A stretch of 64,000 nucleotides of DNA from Streptomyces echinatus (lineage in GTDB: Bacteria; Actinomycetota; Actinomycetes; Streptomycetales; Streptomycetaceae). Within the stretch, counting starts at the first letter, position 1, and each line of letters starts with the position of its first letter. The translations under genes and the position numbers were made by a program. Under the pieces are notes generated by a model. It ran no database searches. It was not told where the DNA came from and saw only the letters and a list, made by a program, of their open reading frames with translations. Shown piece by piece: positions 62,365 to 64,000 of this stretch. The stretch lies in NCBI RefSeq assembly GCF_014203595.1, contig NZ_JACHJK010000003.1:124001-188000 (forward strand). The letters run 5' to 3'.

Positions 62365-64000
62365 ATCCGTCCATCTCCGCGCGCCGGAACGGGCTGCTGC
62401 TGGCCGCCACCCTGGCGGCCGGGGCCGCTCCGGTCGCGTGCGTGCTGTACGGCGTGCTGAGTCTGGCCGCCGGTCTGCTGACGGTCGCCGCGGCCTGGCT
62501 GACCAAGTCGGTGCTGGACAACCTGGGGCCGGACGCGGGAATGGCCGCGCTGCTCGCCCCGGCGCTCGGCCTCACGGTCGTCGGTGCCGTCGCCGCCCTG
62601 CTGCCCCACATGTGCCGCTACCTGTCCGCGGAGGTGGACCGGCGTACCGCACTCCGCGCCGACGCCCGGCTCTTCACGAAGACGGCGGGCTTCCCCGGCC
62701 TGAGCCGCTTCGAGGACCCGGCCTTCCTGGACCGGCTGCAACTGGCCCGGCAGGGCGGCGGCCGCGTCCCCGCACAGGTGATGGACGCGGCACTCGGCGT
62801 GGCACGGTCCGCGATCACGGTCACCGGCTTCCTCGGTTCCCTGCTGGTGCTGAACCCGGTGCTGACGATCCTGGTGGCCGCCGCCGGGGTCCCGACGCTC
62901 TGTGCGGAGATCGCCCTCTCGCGTCGGCGGGCGGGCGTGGCCTGGCGGGTCGGGGCGACGGAGCGGCGGGAGTGGTTCTACGGCGGTCTCCTCGCGGACG
63001 CCGAGGCTGCGAAGGAGGTGCGCCTCTTCGCCATCGGCGGCTTCCTGCGGGACCGGATGCTCGCCGAGCGGCGGACGGCCAACGCGGCCCGCCGGGCCGT
63101 GGACCGGCGCGAGGTCGCTGTGCAGTCGGGCCTCGGGCTGCTCGCCTCGCTGATGACGGGCGGGAGTCTGCTGTGGGCGGTACGCGCGACGTACCGGGGC
63201 GAGTTGTCGGCCGGTGACGTCACGCTCCTCCTCGGCGCCATCGCCGGGACCCAGTCCGCGTTCGCCGCGCTGGCGCACGAGGCGGCCCGGGCCGGCGAGT
63301 CACTGCTGATCTTCAGCCACTACCGGTACGTGATCGAGGCCGCGCCGGACCTGGTGCTCGCGCCGGACCCCCGGCCGCTGCCCGCCCTGCGCCGGGGCAT
63401 CGAGCTGCGCGACGTGTGGTTCCGGTACTCGGAGCGGCACCCGTGGGTCCTCAGGGGCGTCAACCTGACCATTCCCCACGGCGGTTCGCTGGCCCTGGTA
63501 GGACTCAACGGGTCAGGCAAGACGACGCTGGTGAAACTGCTGTGCCGCTTCTACGATCCGACCCGGGGCACCATCCTGTGGGACGGTGTCGACCTGCGCG
63601 AGGTCGATCCGGCGGAGTTGCGCGACCGGATCACCGCGGTGTTCCAGGACTTCGTGCAGTACGACCTGACTGCGGCCGAGAACATCGCGCTGGGCGACCT
63701 GGGCGCGATCGACGACGAGGAGCAGATCGTGTCGGCCGGGCGACGGGCCGGGGTGCACGAGACCCTCAAGGAACTGCCGAAGGGCTATCAGACACCGCTC
63801 ACCAGGACGTTCTTCATGGAAGAGGACAAGGACGACCCCGAGTCGGGTGTGCTGCTGTCCGGCGGGCAGAGCCAGCGTCTGGCTCTGGCGCGGGCCTTCC
63901 TGAGGGGCACGCGGGACCTGATGATCCTCGACGAACCCTCGGCGCGACTGGACGCCGAGGCCGAGTACGAGATCCACGCCGCGATCGCGCGGCACCGCCG
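62361..64000 (+). CDS. ABC transporter, fused permease-ATPase (peptide exporter type), cut by window end
   Basis: Starts at ATG 62361, overlapping the TlpA-like stop, and stays open to the window end (at least 546 residues). Residues 1-310 carry about six membrane helices (AACVLYGVL-type segments; ITVTGFLGSLLVLNPVLTIL; SGLGLLASLMTGGSLLWAVR). The ATPase has Walker A LVGLNGSGKTTLVKLLCRF, Q-loop AVFQDFVQYDLTAAENIALG, signature LSGGQSQRLALARAFLRG and Walker B LMILDEPSARLDAEAEYE. There is no N-terminal C39 peptidase, so leader removal would need another protease beyond the window. Its place in a four-gene overlapping operon with the Cys-rich peptide makes that peptide the probable cargo. Confidence 0.92.
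   Translation, partial: MNPSISARRNGLLLAATLAAGAAPVACVLYGVLSLAAGLLTVAAAWLTKSVLDNLGPDAGMAALLAPALGLTVVGAVAALLPHMCRYLSAEVDRRTALRADARLFTKTAGFPGLSRFEDPAFLDRLQLARQGGGRVPAQVMDAALGVARSAITVTGFLGSLLVLNPVLTILVAAAGVPTLCAEIALSRRRAGVAWRVGATERREWFYGGLLADAEAAKEVRLFAIGGFLRDRMLAERRTANAARRAVDRREVAVQSGLGLLASLMTGGSLLWAVRATYRGELSAGDVTLLLGAIAGTQSAFAALAHEAARAGESLLIFSHYRYVIEAAPDLVLAPDPRPLPALRRGIELRDVWFRYSERHPWVLRGVNLTIPHGGSLALVGLNGSGKTTLVKLLCRFYDPTRGTILWDGVDLREVDPAELRDRITAVFQDFVQYDLTAAENIALGDLGAIDDEEQIVSAGRRAGVHETLKELPKGYQTPLTRTFFMEEDKDDPESGVLLSGGQSQRLALARAFLRGTRDLMILDEPSARLDAEAEYEIHAAIARHR

Overview
The window is about 72% GC in its coding parts, with GTG starts, stop-start overlapping operons and Streptomyces-type families (AfsR/SARP regulator, STAND NTPases, HspR-type heat-shock operator, tgmAB graspetide pair, STAS and phosphatase partner-switching proteins). 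It is best read as a chromosomal-arm or accessory segment of a Streptomyces or a close relative. Intact metabolic and biosynthetic cassettes alternate with stretches of gene remnants, frameshifted genes and insertion-sequence debris, as expected for a fluid arm region. No tRNA, rRNA or CRISPR array was seen.

Layout. (1) 1-7250, minus strand: a sulfonate/organosulfur locus. A leader peptide ending in Cys-Cys-Arg (7139-7216) precedes a TauD-like dioxygenase, an SsuC-SsuB-SsuA importer and a flavin monooxygenase; distal to these lie a decayed ABC-2 exporter pair and a frameshifted flavoprotein. (2) 7400-9220: small ORFs and an IS5-type element with a broken transposase. (3) 9226-10508: a two-gene graspetide cassette (tgmA-tgmB). 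(4) 11350-18727: an AfsR-like regulator, a two-component system and a divergent MMPL exporter. (5) 19003-22200: a SUKH-type protein, then a gene graveyard. (6) 22207-32254: a manganese exporter followed by a full pqqABCDE operon, a PQQ alcohol dehydrogenase carrying the lanthanide-type Asp-Tyr-Asp signature, a PQQ-associated cupredoxin-like protein, katG and a LytTR regulator, all on the minus strand. (7) 32913-36494: one 1193-residue protein that fuses a Na+/solute symporter to PAS, GAF, PP2C and HATPase domains. (8) 38029-42068: a second DnaK chaperone operon (J-domain protein, dnaK, grpE) behind a near-consensus HAIR (HspR) operator, then two DUF2267 genes. (9) 42090-60600: a mosaic of remnants with several intact genes: LysR regulator, alpha/beta hydrolase, repeat-rich STAND NTPase, STAS proteins, zinc dehydrogenase plus SRPBCC protein, TetR regulator with a frameshifted SDR gene, and a PadR/alarmone-hydrolase-like/membrane-protein operon. 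(10) 60968-64000 (runs off the end): a small six-cysteine peptide with a C-C-CC-C-C spacing, followed by a MauE-like membrane redox protein, a TlpA-like thioredoxin and an ABC exporter.

The most promising undescribed system is region 10: a secreted disulfide-rich (knottin-like) peptide with its own redox pair and exporter. Next are the Ser/Thr/Asp-rich graspetide, the symporter-phosphatase fusion, and the predicted lanthanide-dependent PQQ enzyme that lacks an export signal.
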